From the NCBI RefSeq assembly GCF_900129355.1, contig NZ_FQVL01000002.1, positions 310,001 through 374,000 of the forward strand: a stretch of 64,000 nt of DNA, in the 5' to 3' direction. The notes beneath the pieces are model-generated. The model did not search any database and had not been told where the DNA came from. It worked only from the letters and a program-made list of their open reading frames with translations. How positions within the stretch are numbered: the first letter of the stretch is position 1; every line of letters begins with the position of its first letter. Positions 15,712 to 24,464 of the stretch are shown here, piece by piece. The translations under genes and the position numbers were made by a program. The DNA is from Seinonella peptonophila. Its GTDB lineage: Bacteria > Bacillota > Bacilli > Thermoactinomycetales > Thermoactinomycetaceae.

Positions 15712-17256
15712 TTATATCTTAAATTTGTAGTAGATTTTAACGTGATTTCCGGGTAAGACATGGATTTTCTCGATCAAAGTTTCTAGGATGCTCCTTAGTC
15801 TCATGGTATCCGTAACTTTTAGGCTGATAAACTCTTCTATCTTGCCCCAAACGGAATCCACCAAATAATCCGTATTGCCTATGTTATCCAGTTCTCCCCC
15901 CACCTGAGCATGTTCCTTTTCTAACCTTTCCGTATCCTCCTTAATTTTACTTTGCATGAATTCATATTGATTGGGGGTCAATTGGTCACGATTTTGAAAT
16001 AGATCGTACATATCCTCATTTAACTTTTGTAGTTTCATCGTAATAATCTCCAGTTTAGCCTCAAGCTCTCCCGTTGGTGTGTCAACACCTACAATAAGTT
16101 TGGATAATGCCTCCCGTGATACGATTGATTTTAAATCTTTTCTCACCACATCAAGTACATAATTTTCCAGTTCATCAGCAGGAATCCGAGCAGAATCGCA
16201 ATAAGAAGCCCCCTGCTTATGTTTTAGACTACATACATAAACCCTATTTGTTTTCCGTTCCTTTCTCTTTAGAACAATATAGGATGACCCACAGTTGGGA
16301 CATTTAATAATACTGGATAGTAAATGTTTTGCATAACGTGGTTTAATATATGGTATCGCATCTTTTCTCTGCGCCAATAGTCTTCTAGCCTCCTCAAAGG
16401 TTTCTTTGTCAATAATAGCAGGATGACAATCATCAATTATAGTCCAAGATTTTTTATCATTTTTAACTCTCTTAGATTTCTTTTGTCCATTCTCACTATT
16501 ACTGTAATCTCGGTAAGTAGTAATACTGGTTTTATTATAAAGAATCCGACCCAAATAAACCTCATTTTTTAGCATACCCAAGACATTTTTACTTGACCAG
16601 TTATTACTATTTCTATATAGGATACCTTGGCTACTCAAATGTCTAGATATTCTAAGGGCTCCATAGTTATGTTTTGTGCATAGCTCAAATATTTTTTTTA
16701 CCACAATTGATTCTTCTGGATGAGGGACTAATTTTCCTGTGCTCTTCTCAACCAAATAACCATAAGGTGGGGGACCGTTCCACTTACCGTCCTTTGCTCT
16801 TTGCTTCTTGCCCATCCGAACCTTAAGCGACGTTTTGACCGATTCCTGCTCAGCTAGGGCTGCTTGAACCGTAAACATAAAATCAGAATCAGGTTTATTA
16901 GAGTCATAAGACTCCTCATAGCTCAGAACCCGCAGTCCTTGACTCTTAAAACGAGATAATAGGTCTAGAGCATCTTGAGTATCTCGTGCAAAACGAGAGA
17001 TACCTTTAAACACAACAGCTTTAATTAATCCTTGTGATACAGCATGTCTAAGACGTTTCACTTGAGGTCTATCATAAATAGACCCCAAATATCCTGAAAT
17101 GCCGAAATCTCGGTAAATATGAGCTTCTGAGACTACACCTAACCCCATTTGTTGTATATATTCTTTTAAGATGCTAACTTGATTGTTAAAACTACTCTCT
17201 TGTTCGTCAGTTGAGACTCTGACGTAAATTGCACAAATTTCTTTTTCTCTGTTCAA
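15712..17256 (-). CDS. Large serine recombinase (prophage integrase)
   Basis: 514 residues. The resolvase catalytic domain (1-150) has the nucleophile Ser15 in YVRVSTDEQ and the arginine-containing GISRFARDTQDALDLL. A recombinase domain (about 165-270) contains GPPPYGYLVEKSTGKLVPHP. A zinc ribbon has CPNCG, with a second cysteine pair near residues 341 and 353, and is followed by a coiled coil (390-450). Such enzymes insert phage DNA at one attB without host factors. The start is TTG. It is the last large gene before the broken end of comEC, which is therefore its attachment gene. Confidence 0.93.
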   Translation of the reverse strand: MNREKEICAIYVRVSTDEQESSFNNQVSILKEYIQQMGLGVVSEAHIYRDFGISGYLGSIYDRPQVKRLRHAVSQGLIKAVVFKGISRFARDTQDALDLLSRFKSQGLRVLSYEESYDSNKPDSDFMFTVQAALAEQESVKTSLKVRMGKKQRAKDGKWNGPPPYGYLVEKSTGKLVPHPEESIVVKKIFELCTKHNYGALRISRHLSSQGILYRNSNNWSSKNVLGMLKNEVYLGRILYNKTSITTYRDYSNSENGQKKSKRVKNDKKSWTIIDDCHPAIIDKETFEEARRLLAQRKDAIPYIKPRYAKHLLSSIIKCPNCGSSYIVLKRKERKTNRVYVCSLKHKQGASYCDSARIPADELENYVLDVVRKDLKSIVSREALSKLIVGVDTPTGELEAKLEIITMKLQKLNEDMYDLFQNRDQLTPNQYEFMQSKIKEDTERLEKEHAQVGGELDNIGNTDYLVDSVWGKIEEFISLKVTDTMRLRSILETLIEKIHVLPGNHVKIYYKFKI

Positions 17257-17325
17257 CTTATCACACCATCCAATATAATTGATAAACTATGTAAATCATT
17301 TATATATTAGTAAACCTAAAAAGAG

Positions 17326-17502
17326 TCAATTGTTTTCAGTCAACTCTTTTTCTTTTGCTTTTCTCACAGTCACTTTTTTTCCATTTTGGTTGATTTCCTC
17401 GTACACAAGACCCGCGATAATAGTATGTATATCTTGATCACCTGAGACCCGACTACACGTAAAAAGAGGCTTTTGATTTTTCCGTTTACTTTTATTTGTC
17501 AT
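17326..17502 (-). CDS. Small protein upstream of the integrase, 58 residues
   Basis: ATG at 17502 behind a strong GGGAGGACC site. The product (MTNKSKRKNQKPLFTCSRVS, later GKKVTVRKAKEKELTENN) is short and very basic at both ends. It is the first gene of the integrase transcript, 69 bases before the recombinase start. A recombination directionality factor or integrase-regulating peptide would fit this place, but nothing in the sequence proves it. Confidence 0.6.
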   Translation of the reverse strand: MTNKSKRKNQKPLFTCSRVSGDQDIHTIIAGLVYEEINQNGKKVTVRKAKEKELTENN

Positions 17503-17544
17503 AGGTCCTCCCTTGTGTGAAAAAAAAAAGATAAATTATTTTCA

Positions 17545-17594
17545 TTTTTTGTCCTAATTTATAGTTTAGGTGTCCTTATAGTATATAGAGGGAC
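17545..17594. repeat. 50-bp inverted repeat, right copy (operator/promoter candidate)
   Basis: Inverted partner of 15640-15689. Both together frame the integrase and the 58-residue ORF. Within it CCTAA and TTAGG face each other, as do TGTCC and GGACA. If the two copies act as promoters in the same sense, this one fires rightward toward the attachment site and out of the prophage. Confidence 0.7.
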
Positions 17595-17624
17595 AAAAAA
17601 CATAATAAATAAAAATAAGATATA

Positions 17625-17683
17625 TCGTTAACTAATCTGCGATTAGTTAACGAATTAATTAGTATCGAAGATACTAATTAATT
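17625..17683. repeat. Two adjacent perfect hairpin palindromes
   Basis: The first (17625-17653) has 13-base arms TCGTTAACTAATC / GATTAGTTAACGA around TGC. The second (17653-17683) has 14-base arms AATTAATTAGTATC / GATACTAATTAATT around GAA. They share one base. No T run follows on either strand, so terminators are unlikely. Position, between the control repeat and the attachment site, suggests binding sites for a recombination or partition factor. Confidence 0.65.
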
Positions 17684-17699
17684 AAATATCTTTTTATCA

Positions 17700-17940
17700 T
17701 TTATCTTTTTATATTTAATACCACCACGGATAAGAAGATTACTAAATTTTATTTATCTATATCAATCATATATTGCATATTTGGGAGTAAACTTAAAGAG
17801 AAGTAAATTATTTATGTATTATTAATATCTTACCGTGTTTAATTGAATTGATTCCCTAGACAAATTAGGCTTAAACCAGAAAACGCATAATAATCTATAT
17901 ACAAAAAATACCTTGACTATTGCGTTTTCGTTTTATATAA
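17700..17940. other. AT-rich non-coding end of the prophage
   Basis: No gene and no clear ribosome site lie here. The sequence is strongly AT-rich. The truncated comEC reading frame runs through its right end, giving an artificial tail on the protein. Confidence 0.5.
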
Positions 17941-20204
17941 TGCACTTTATACATTTTTTGCAAAAAAATAATATGGTGCAATTTTGGATAGTCAGCAGAA
18001 GATGAAGTTTTACTACCATGATGTGCTACTTTTAAAATATCGATCTGTTTTAGATCACGGTGCTTCATCAATTCCATTTCAGCAGCTTCATCTATATCTC
18101 CTGTCATCAAAAGTTTATACCCATGAATGGTAAACAGTGTGACAATCGAATGATGATTTGTCTCTTCTTCTAGATGGCGATACGAATGATGCGGATTCCA
18201 GAACGACCATTCAATTCCCTGTTCAATCACTCCGCTAATCCCATCATGCGCCTGAACGATTGGAATTTTCATCTCCCTCCATAAATGAATAAGTCGTCTC
18301 TCTTCCTTTGTTTGCGCTGGAAATCCATTTCGAATCACCCGTCCAATCGGTAATTGCTTTGTTACAGCTAATAGCCCACCATAATGATCAAAATCTCCAT
18401 GAGTAACAATCAGATCATCAATTCGCTGAATTCCACGGTATCGTAAAAAAGGTACAACAACTCGCATCCCCACATCAAACGTTTGACCCTGTTTCGTAAA
18501 TGAAGGAAGACCACCACCATCTATTAGGATCACTCGTCCTTCATTTGTCTCAATCAGTGTAGCATCTCCTTGACCCACATCAATAAATGTAACCCTTGTC
18601 TCATGGAGAAACCAGCTAGAAGGCTGTTGGAAGATAATCAATACAATTCCGATCAAACAAAGCAAACTAATCCGATGCTGCCAATGAAAACGAATATGCT
18701 GACTAGACAGTACCCACCAAGTGACTAGCAAAAGGAAGTAATAAAAGAGACACCAGCCCAACGAGGGCGGCTCCCAACTTGCATGCCAAGTAAATAAGGG
18801 GCGAACAAATAACATGAGCTGATGTATTTGTTCAATGAGAATGCGATTCCAATCTGCAAGCCATTTACCTCCTGCCTGCCATATCAAACTGATCAATAAA
18901 CTGATACAAGCAATCGGATAGAGTAAAAGAGTTAAAATCGGGGTAAGTAGAAGATTGCTGATGCAGGAAAAGATGGAGCTTTGGTAATAGTGATAAATAA
19001 TGATCGGAAATGAGACAGCTTCCGCTACACAAGCAGAAATAAACCCACTCCATATGGGACCAAAACGCTCTACCAAACTAGGAACAACGATGATCAGGGC
19101 AGCCGTAACAAAGAAAGAGAGTTGAAAGCCAACATCCCAAAGCTGATAAGGATTCCAGCCTAATTGAAGTACATAGGCTGTTGCTAAAAAAGAAATAATA
19201 TCTTGCCATCGACCTATGCAAATGGCAAACAACCCCAATATACCCATGATTCCAGCTCGGATAACAGGCGGCTCAGCTCCAGCGAAAATCATATATAATG
19301 GCAGCATCAGCATTAAGATGGATGCGGCTTTTTCTCTGGTGATCCGTAGCCTTCTTAACATCCAAAAGCAAACGCCAACTAATCCTGTTACATGCATGCC
19401 CGAAATGGAAATCAGATGGATAATCCCCAATTGTGAATAAAGCTGTTCCAACGAATCATCGACTTCATTTCTTTCTCCTGTGATCATACTTTTCATCAAG
19501 CCAGCCAATGACTTGGGATAGAACAGGTCTAGCTGTTGATTCACCCTTTTTCGTTGTTCATCAATCCAGTTCCAAAGATCGAAGCCGCTAGATTTGGACA
19601 ACCATTGAATTTGACCGATTGATCTACTGGTAGCCACCCAGTGAATCTTTTGTCGATATAGATACTGCTGATAGTCAAAGCCGCCTGGATTACTAGCAAT
19701 TTGTGGACGGTTAAAACGGATGAAAGCGATAACTTTCCGATTTCGTTTTAGCTGATTCGCTAGTTCCTGTTCTTTTTCCGTTTGAAAATAGATACTCCAT
19801 AACATTCGTTCAGGCAAAATCGCTCGCCATTGATCTTTATATAGCACGCGATCTACAGATAAAATGAGTTGAACTTTCCCTTGATCATATCGTGTACCAG
19901 AAGTAATCGACCCCGAGACCATCAATTGCTTATCTTCCCAATCAGCTGCAAATTGAGAGTAATTAGCTTCCTGTGTAATCGTATAATAAAAGCCCGCTAA
20001 ACCAAAAAAGCAGCAAAAAAGAGTAGGCACAATCCCTCGATAAAACCAAATATAAAGTGTGATGCCAATTAACGCTGAAAAGAGGGCTATCATCCAAAAA
20101 AAGGTTCGATTCCCCCATTCTCGATCTGCTATAACCATTCCCAGTGTTACAGCACATGCAACTACCAACATCGGGCGAAACTGAATTCCAAAATACGATA
20201 ACAT
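17895..20204 (-). CDS. comEC: ComEC/Rec2 competence DNA channel, 3' end replaced by prophage
   Basis: ComEC forms the membrane channel that brings one DNA strand into competent cells. The 769-residue frame shows the N-terminal membrane helices, an OB-like extracellular domain, the competence-domain helices (SISGMHVTGLVGVCFW; AEPPVIRAGIMGI) and a metallo-beta-lactamase-like domain (FIDVGQGDATLIE; HGDFDHYGG; VAHHGSKTSSS). After about residue 738 homology ends; the last 30 residues are encoded by prophage DNA. Normal proteins continue about 50-60 residues to finish this domain. The lysogen is therefore probably unable to take up DNA by this route unless the prophage excises. Confidence 0.9.
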   Translation of the reverse strand: MLSYFGIQFRPMLVVACAVTLGMVIADREWGNRTFFWMIALFSALIGITLYIWFYRGIVPTLFCCFFGLAGFYYTITQEANYSQFAADWEDKQLMVSGSITSGTRYDQGKVQLILSVDRVLYKDQWRAILPERMLWSIYFQTEKEQELANQLKRNRKVIAFIRFNRPQIASNPGGFDYQQYLYRQKIHWVATSRSIGQIQWLSKSSGFDLWNWIDEQRKRVNQQLDLFYPKSLAGLMKSMITGERNEVDDSLEQLYSQLGIIHLISISGMHVTGLVGVCFWMLRRLRITREKAASILMLMLPLYMIFAGAEPPVIRAGIMGILGLFAICIGRWQDIISFLATAYVLQLGWNPYQLWDVGFQLSFFVTAALIIVVPSLVERFGPIWSGFISACVAEAVSFPIIIYHYYQSSIFSCISNLLLTPILTLLLYPIACISLLISLIWQAGGKWLADWNRILIEQIHQLMLFVRPLFTWHASWEPPSLGWCLFYYFLLLVTWWVLSSQHIRFHWQHRISLLCLIGIVLIIFQQPSSWFLHETRVTFIDVGQGDATLIETNEGRVILIDGGGLPSFTKQGQTFDVGMRVVVPFLRYRGIQRIDDLIVTHGDFDHYGGLLAVTKQLPIGRVIRNGFPAQTKEERRLIHLWREMKIPIVQAHDGISGVIEQGIEWSFWNPHHSYRHLEEETNHHSIVTLFTIHGYKLLMTGDIDEAAEMELMKHRDLKQIDILKVAHHGSKTSSSADYPKLHHIIFLQKMYKVHYIKRKRNSQGIFCI
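17940..17995. other. Prophage-chromosome junction (att half-site) inside comEC
   Basis: ComEC homology is clear through the codons for KVAHHGSKTSSSADY (about 18030 to 17985) and is gone a few residues later, where the frame becomes FLQKMYKVHYIKRKR. The crossover therefore lies in this interval. The other half-site and the missing 3' end of comEC must lie left of the window. Exact core bases cannot be fixed from one junction. Confidence 0.7.
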
Positions 20205-20265
20205 ATTACTTACTTCGATTTATTTCCTAAAAATCCCTTTTTTATCAATCAATTCAAAACGACTG

Positions 20266-20823
20266 CTATACCGTAGGCAAAGTAATACCTGTTTGCTGTT
20301 GGTATTTTCCTTTTCTATCTCGGTAGGAAACTTCACACGCTTCGTCACTCTCTAAAAAGAGAACTTGACATAAACCTTCATTTGAATATATCTTCGCGGG
20401 CAATGGCGTTGTGTTTGATATTTCCAATGTCACATGACCTTCCCAACCAGGTTCAAATGGTGTCACATTGGTAATGATTCCACAACGAGCGTATGTAGAT
20501 TTTCCTACACAGATCGCTAAGACGTTCTCAGGGATTCGAAAGTATTCAACTGAACGTGCCAAAGCAAAAGAGTTAGGGGGAATAATACATACATCACCTT
20601 TAAAATCGATAAAAGAATTAGAGTCAATCTGCTTGGGATCGATCACTGGATTTAAGGCGTTATGGAAAATCTTATACTCATCTGAAACTCGTAAATCATA
20701 ACCAAAACTACTTAATCCAAAACTTACGCTTTCACCTTTCCCAATATTATCTTCAACAAATGGTTCGATCATCTTCTGTTCTAAAGCCATTTTACGAATC
20801 CATCGATCTGCTTTAATCGTCAT
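20266..20823 (-). CDS. dcd: dCTP deaminase
   Basis: 185 residues of the Dcd/dUTPase superfamily, converting dCTP to dUTP (or dUMP in bifunctional forms) for thymidylate synthesis. [29 protein letters not shown], the catalytic [12 protein letters not shown] with its glutamate, and the C-terminal nucleotide lid [11 protein letters not shown] are all present. It lies upstream of comEC in the same direction, about 60 bases apart. A chromosomal, not a phage, gene by position. Confidence 0.9.
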   Translation of the reverse strand: MTIKADRWIRKMALEQKMIEPFVEDNIGKGESVSFGLSSFGYDLRVSDEYKIFHNALNPVIDPKQIDSNSFIDFKGDVCIIPPNSFALARSVEYFRIPENVLAICVGKSTYARCGIITNVTPFEPGWEGHVTLEISNTTPLPAKIYSNEGLCQVLFLESDEACEVSYRDRKGKYQQQTGITLPTV

Positions 20824-20906
20824 TTTGCCACTCCCTATTAAAAGTCGATCTCTGCTATTTTAGCAAAAATATGCCGAACTTGAATGGGAAAGTTGATTCT
20901 GTTTTT

Positions 20907-20934
20907 TTGATTGATTTCCATGCTTTAATATAAT
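20907..20934 (+). promoter_or_regulatory. Sigma-A-type promoter for the NlpC/P60 gene
   Basis: TTGATT and TATAAT are separated by 16 bases, about 45 bases before the ribosome site of the secreted protein at 20984. Confidence 0.6.
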
Positions 20935-20983
20935 TATAATCTGGTTAAAGTTATATTATTTTAAACAGGAAGGAGTGGCGGGT

Positions 20984-21736
20984 TTGAAACGAATTTTTTA
21001 CACATTTCTGACTGCACTCTTCACCACTGCATTGATCTTCCCTTTTTATGCATCTGCCGAACCAATTGGTTCAGTCATTCAAACGATTACAGGTCCATCA
21101 GATTATATTGTATTGGATGAAACACAACCTCCTCCTCAAAATCAAGATCAAAATAAAAAGGAACAGCAAAAAGAGAAACCCGACAAAAGCGATGATTTAC
21201 CCAAAGACAAGTTAGAGAAAATGATAAACAAAGCCAAAAAATCGGTTGGTGACCAAGTGGGTCTCGACTGCTCTGCTTATATCCGCAACCTGTTTAAAAC
21301 ACACCTGGATATCAACCCAGGCGGCGTGACAGATAATATGTATTACAACCGTTTAGTGCTTTCTGATGATGAAATTAAGAAGATCAAAGAGTCAGGCGAA
21401 ATCTCTAACAAAAGCGAATTTAACAACCTGATTCTGACCGAGAAGGAGTTTAAAAAACTAAAACGCGGCGCAGTATATGCAAAAAGAGTTGCGAAGAAAG
21501 ATTTACAGCCTGGAGATGTTGTGTTCTATCGCGATACCTACGATTGTGATACATGTAATATCAATCCCCATATCACTCATGTTCAGATATACGTTGGGAA
21601 ATTTAAAAAAGGTGGAGAATCCTTCGACTTGATTGATACCAGTCTAGGTAACACCGTGGTCGATGGTGACTTGCTCAGCACTTATACAAAAAGCATGAAA
21701 TGGTATGGAGCAAAGCGTTATTATATTAAACAATGA
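20984..21736 (+). CDS. Secreted NlpC/P60-like cysteine peptidase
   Basis: I place the start at a TTG (20984) because GGAAGGAG lies eight bases upstream; a GTG at 20975 would overlap that site. A signal peptide (KRIFYTFLTALFTTALIFPF, cleavage after YASA) is followed by a charged low-complexity linker rich in Gln, Lys and Asp. The catalytic fold follows: VGLDCSAYIRNLF with the nucleophile cysteine, LQPGDVVFYRD, and HITHVQIYVGK with the histidine. Such enzymes cut peptide links in the cell wall. A CDTCNINPH insert before the histidine is unusual. Substrate inferred from family. Confidence 0.78.
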   Translation: MKRIFYTFLTALFTTALIFPFYASAEPIGSVIQTITGPSDYIVLDETQPPPQNQDQNKKEQQKEKPDKSDDLPKDKLEKMINKAKKSVGDQVGLDCSAYIRNLFKTHLDINPGGVTDNMYYNRLVLSDDEIKKIKESGEISNKSEFNNLILTEKEFKKLKRGAVYAKRVAKKDLQPGDVVFYRDTYDCDTCNINPHITHVQIYVGKFKKGGESFDLIDTSLGNTVVDGDLLSTYTKSMKWYGAKRYYIKQ

Positions 21737-21772
21737 GAAAACCCCACTTCGTATAGGAGTGGGGTTCTCTCA
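21733..21772. terminator. Bidirectional terminator
   Basis: ACCCCACT and AGTGGGGT form the stem, with GAGA/TCTC extending it. It serves the + strand peptidase gene and the - strand metC gene, which converge here. Confidence 0.8.
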
Positions 21773-22933
21773 TTATTGACCTACTTGAATCGTGTTACTG
21801 ACTTCCATCGCCTGCTTTAAATCATCACGTAAATCTTCAAAGTGCTCTAAACCAACAGAAAGGCGCAATAATCCATCGGTTATCCCATGTTGCTCACGAA
21901 CCTCAGCAGGCATAGCGGCATGTGACATTAGAGCAGGGTATGAGAGAATGCTTTCTACTGCACCCAAACTAACAGCTACGATTGGCAAACGAACACGAGA
22001 TAAAAGCTCTCGCACACGATTCCCACTGCCCAAGTCAAATGAGAGAACGGCTCCATGCCCATCCGCTTGACGTAACTGCTGCTGGTGCCCAGGATGACTA
22101 GATAATCCAGTATAGTATACAGACTTGACTTCCCGCTGTTGACTAAGCCATTCTGCTAATTTACCAGCTGTTTCTGAAGAGACTTTGAGGCGTGTTTGTA
22201 ACGTTTTTAATCCCCTCATCACGAGCCAACAATCTTGTACTCCTAAAATCGAACCCAACGCATTTTGTAGAAAACCGATTCGTTCTCCAAGTTCTTCATT
22301 CGCAGTCACAACCAATCCTGCGACTACATCGCTATGTCCAGCAATAAACTTTGTCGCACTATGTACAACAATATCAGCATCTAACGATAACGGACGCTGT
22401 AAATAGGGTGTAAGAAAAGTATTATCAACAATCGTTAATATTTGATGTTGTTTCGCTAAATCGATCAGCTCAGGCAATGGGGAGACTTTTAACAGTGGAT
22501 TTGAAGGGGTTTCGATCAATAAACCACGTGTTCGATGCTGAATGGCAGCTTTGACTTTCTCCACATCCGCTGTATCTACGAAATCCGTAGTAATTCCTAA
22601 ACGTGGTAATACTTCCGATAAAACACGGTATGTTCCACCGTAGACATCCTGCGAAACAAGAAGATGATCTCCTTGTGAAAAGAGAAATAAGACAGTGGAG
22701 ATTGCGGCCATACCTGAAGCAAATGCAAAGCCATGTGTTCCTTCCTCTAGTGTTGCGATTGCTTGTTCTAATGCATGTCTGGTTGGATTCCCCGACCGAG
22801 CATAATCATAGGGGCCTGGTTGATCAATTGAAAATTGATGAAATGTCGACGCTTGATAGATTGGCACACTTGCTGCTCCCGTATTGGGATCAATCTCATT
22901 ACCTGTATGAAGTACTTTTGTTTCAAAATGCAT
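21773..22933 (-). CDS. metC: Cystathionine beta-lyase (MetC type)
   Basis: PLP enzyme splitting cystathionine to homocysteine, pyruvate and ammonia. About 386 residues from the ATG at 22933, which has AGGAGTGAGG before it. Cys/Met-metabolism signatures: YDYARSGNPTRHALE, FASGMAAIST, IETPSNPLLKV, and SATKFIAGHSDVVAG with the PLP-binding lysine. The partner gene metI lies 14 bases upstream, the same order as the Bacillus subtilis metIC operon; both are under the SAM riboswitch. Gamma-lyase activity cannot be excluded from sequence. Confidence 0.87.
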   Translation of the reverse strand: MHFETKVLHTGNEIDPNTGAASVPIYQASTFHQFSIDQPGPYDYARSGNPTRHALEQAIATLEEGTHGFAFASGMAAISTVLFLFSQGDHLLVSQDVYGGTYRVLSEVLPRLGITTDFVDTADVEKVKAAIQHRTRGLLIETPSNPLLKVSPLPELIDLAKQHQILTIVDNTFLTPYLQRPLSLDADIVVHSATKFIAGHSDVVAGLVVTANEELGERIGFLQNALGSILGVQDCWLVMRGLKTLQTRLKVSSETAGKLAEWLSQQREVKSVYYTGLSSHPGHQQQLRQADGHGAVLSFDLGSGNRVRELLSRVRLPIVAVSLGAVESILSYPALMSHAAMPAEVREQHGITDGLLRLSVGLEHFEDLRDDLKQAMEVSNTIQVGQ

Positions 22934-22947
22934 AGATGCCTCACTCC

Positions 22948-24081
22948 TCATTTGTTGTCTAATGCTTGTTCAAGGTCAGCAATCAAATCATCGACATGTT
23001 CAATCCCAACCGACATGCGCAACAGTCGATCACATACACCAACAGCTTCACGAATTTCCACAGGAATATCGGCATGGGTTTGCGTAGCAGGATACGTAAT
23101 AAAGCTTTCAACTCCACCTAAACTTTCAGCGTAGGTGATCAACTGCAATCGCCTTAAAAAAGGTTGTACCTGCTCAACATCTTGTAAACGGAAAGAAAGC
23201 ATTCCTCCATCTCCATCTGCTTGAGAAGAATGAATGGCATGTCCATCTTGATCCAATGAAGGATAAAAGATGGACTCAATACATCGATGCTGTTGCAGAA
23301 AACCAACGAGTTTGGTCGCATTTCTTTGGTGCTGATCCATACGAATCGCTAATGTTTTCAAACCTCGTAATAATAGAAATGCATCAAAAGGTGCTAACGT
23401 TGCGCCAATCGTGTTATGAAGAAACCCAATTTGTTCTGTTAATTCCACTCCTTTGCTAATAATCGCACCTGCCAAGAGGTCATTATGACCCCCTAAGTAC
23501 TTGGTTGCACTATGAACCACAATATCCGCTCCCAATTCAAGCGGACGTTGTAAATAAGGTGTGCAAAATGTGTTGTCCACAATGGTGAGCAAATCATGAG
23601 CTATGGCAAGTTGAGCAATCGTCCGAATATCTGTCACTTGCATCAATGGATTGGTCGGCGTTTCTACAAAGATTGCTTTTGTGTTCTGCTGAATCGCTGC
23701 CTCGACTTCGTCGATTTTACGTAAATCGATATAAGAAAACGAAAGCCCTAAACGACTTAACACCTGTTCAAATAATCTGTATGTTCCACCATACAAATCA
23801 AGTGAAACAATCAGATGATCTCCCTGTGAAAACAGACTCAACACTGTTTGGATGGCAGCCATACCCGAACTACAAGCAAACCCTCCATCTCCACCCTCCA
23901 ACTCTGCTAACGTCTCCTCTAATACATGTCGGGTCGGATTTCCTGTTCTCGTATAATCATAGCCAGTACTTTGTCCATCAATATGTTCATAAGCGGTTGA
24001 TAGGTAAATCGGAACATTGATCGCTCCATTCTGCCTCTCTTTTCGCGTTCCCACTTGTGTCAAACGAGTTTCTATTCGCAT
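22948..24081 (-). CDS. metI: Cystathionine gamma-synthase / O-acetylhomoserine thiolyase (MetI type)
   Basis: First gene of the methionine operon, 377 residues. Makes cystathionine from activated homoserine and cysteine. Shares the PLP fold with its neighbour: YDYTRTGNPTRHVLE, CSSGMAAIQTVLS, ETPTNPLMQV, and SATKYLGGHNDLLAG with the Schiff-base lysine. The C-terminal ESFITYPATQTHADIP segment is typical of the MetB/MetI branch. It follows a SAM-I riboswitch and terminator by about 35 bases, so it is switched off when S-adenosylmethionine is plentiful. Confidence 0.87.
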   Translation of the reverse strand: MRIETRLTQVGTRKERQNGAINVPIYLSTAYEHIDGQSTGYDYTRTGNPTRHVLEETLAELEGGDGGFACSSGMAAIQTVLSLFSQGDHLIVSLDLYGGTYRLFEQVLSRLGLSFSYIDLRKIDEVEAAIQQNTKAIFVETPTNPLMQVTDIRTIAQLAIAHDLLTIVDNTFCTPYLQRPLELGADIVVHSATKYLGGHNDLLAGAIISKGVELTEQIGFLHNTIGATLAPFDAFLLLRGLKTLAIRMDQHQRNATKLVGFLQQHRCIESIFYPSLDQDGHAIHSSQADGDGGMLSFRLQDVEQVQPFLRRLQLITYAESLGGVESFITYPATQTHADIPVEIREAVGVCDRLLRMSVGIEHVDDLIADLEQALDNK

Positions 24082-24111
24082 CCAAAAACCTCCTCAAATA
24101 TCACTCTCTTT

Positions 24112-24147
24112 CCACCAAAAAACCCCTTCTCAGCAGAGAAGAGGTCA
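24112..24147 (-). terminator. Riboswitch terminator hairpin
   Basis: On the minus strand CCTCTTCTC pairs with GAGAAGGGG around TGCT, followed by TTTTTTGG. This is the expression platform of the SAM-I riboswitch. Confidence 0.85.
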
Positions 24148-24164
24148 GATTTTATCTGTATACC

Positions 24165-24285
24165 ATCTTCTCTCATCTCTCAGAAACCATAGTCTCTGCA
24201 GGATTTGGCACCATCCAGTAAATTAATTACCGAGGTTGCCGGGTTTCATCGGGCCAGTCCCTCCACCACTCTGGATAAGAGAATA
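24165..24285 (-). ncRNA. SAM-I (S-box) riboswitch aptamer
   Basis: The minus strand reads CTTATCCAGAGTGGTGGAGG, GACTGGCCCGATGAAACCC, GGCAACC, then GGTGCCAAATCCTGCAGAG, the complete conserved S-box core. P1 is closed by TTCTCTTATC and GATGAGAGAA. Binding S-adenosylmethionine favours the downstream terminator and stops metI-metC transcription. Confidence 0.96.
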
Positions 24286-24311
24286 TCCATCTATTCATAT
24301 TCATTTACTTG

Positions 24312-24340
24312 ATTGTACCGAAGCTATTAATTGCTGTCAA
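24312..24340 (-). promoter_or_regulatory. Sigma-A promoter of the met operon
   Basis: On the minus strand a perfect TTGACA -35 (24340-24335) and TACAAT -10 (24317-24312) with 17-base spacing, just upstream of the riboswitch. Confidence 0.85.
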
Positions 24341-24464
24341 TCAATTGTCTCAAGGTTCCCTTTCTCATATAATAAAAGAAAATGCCAATAATAGAAACAT
24401 ACTAAACTAAAATGAATCGACCCACTAGCAGCTGTAATTAAGCAAATAACTAGGAGAGTGTAAA

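Noticed and set aside
15640-17594. Insertion sequence bounded by the 50-bp inverted repeats
   Set aside because: No target duplication was found and the enclosed gene is a phage-type serine integrase adjacent to its attachment site; operator duplication is simpler.
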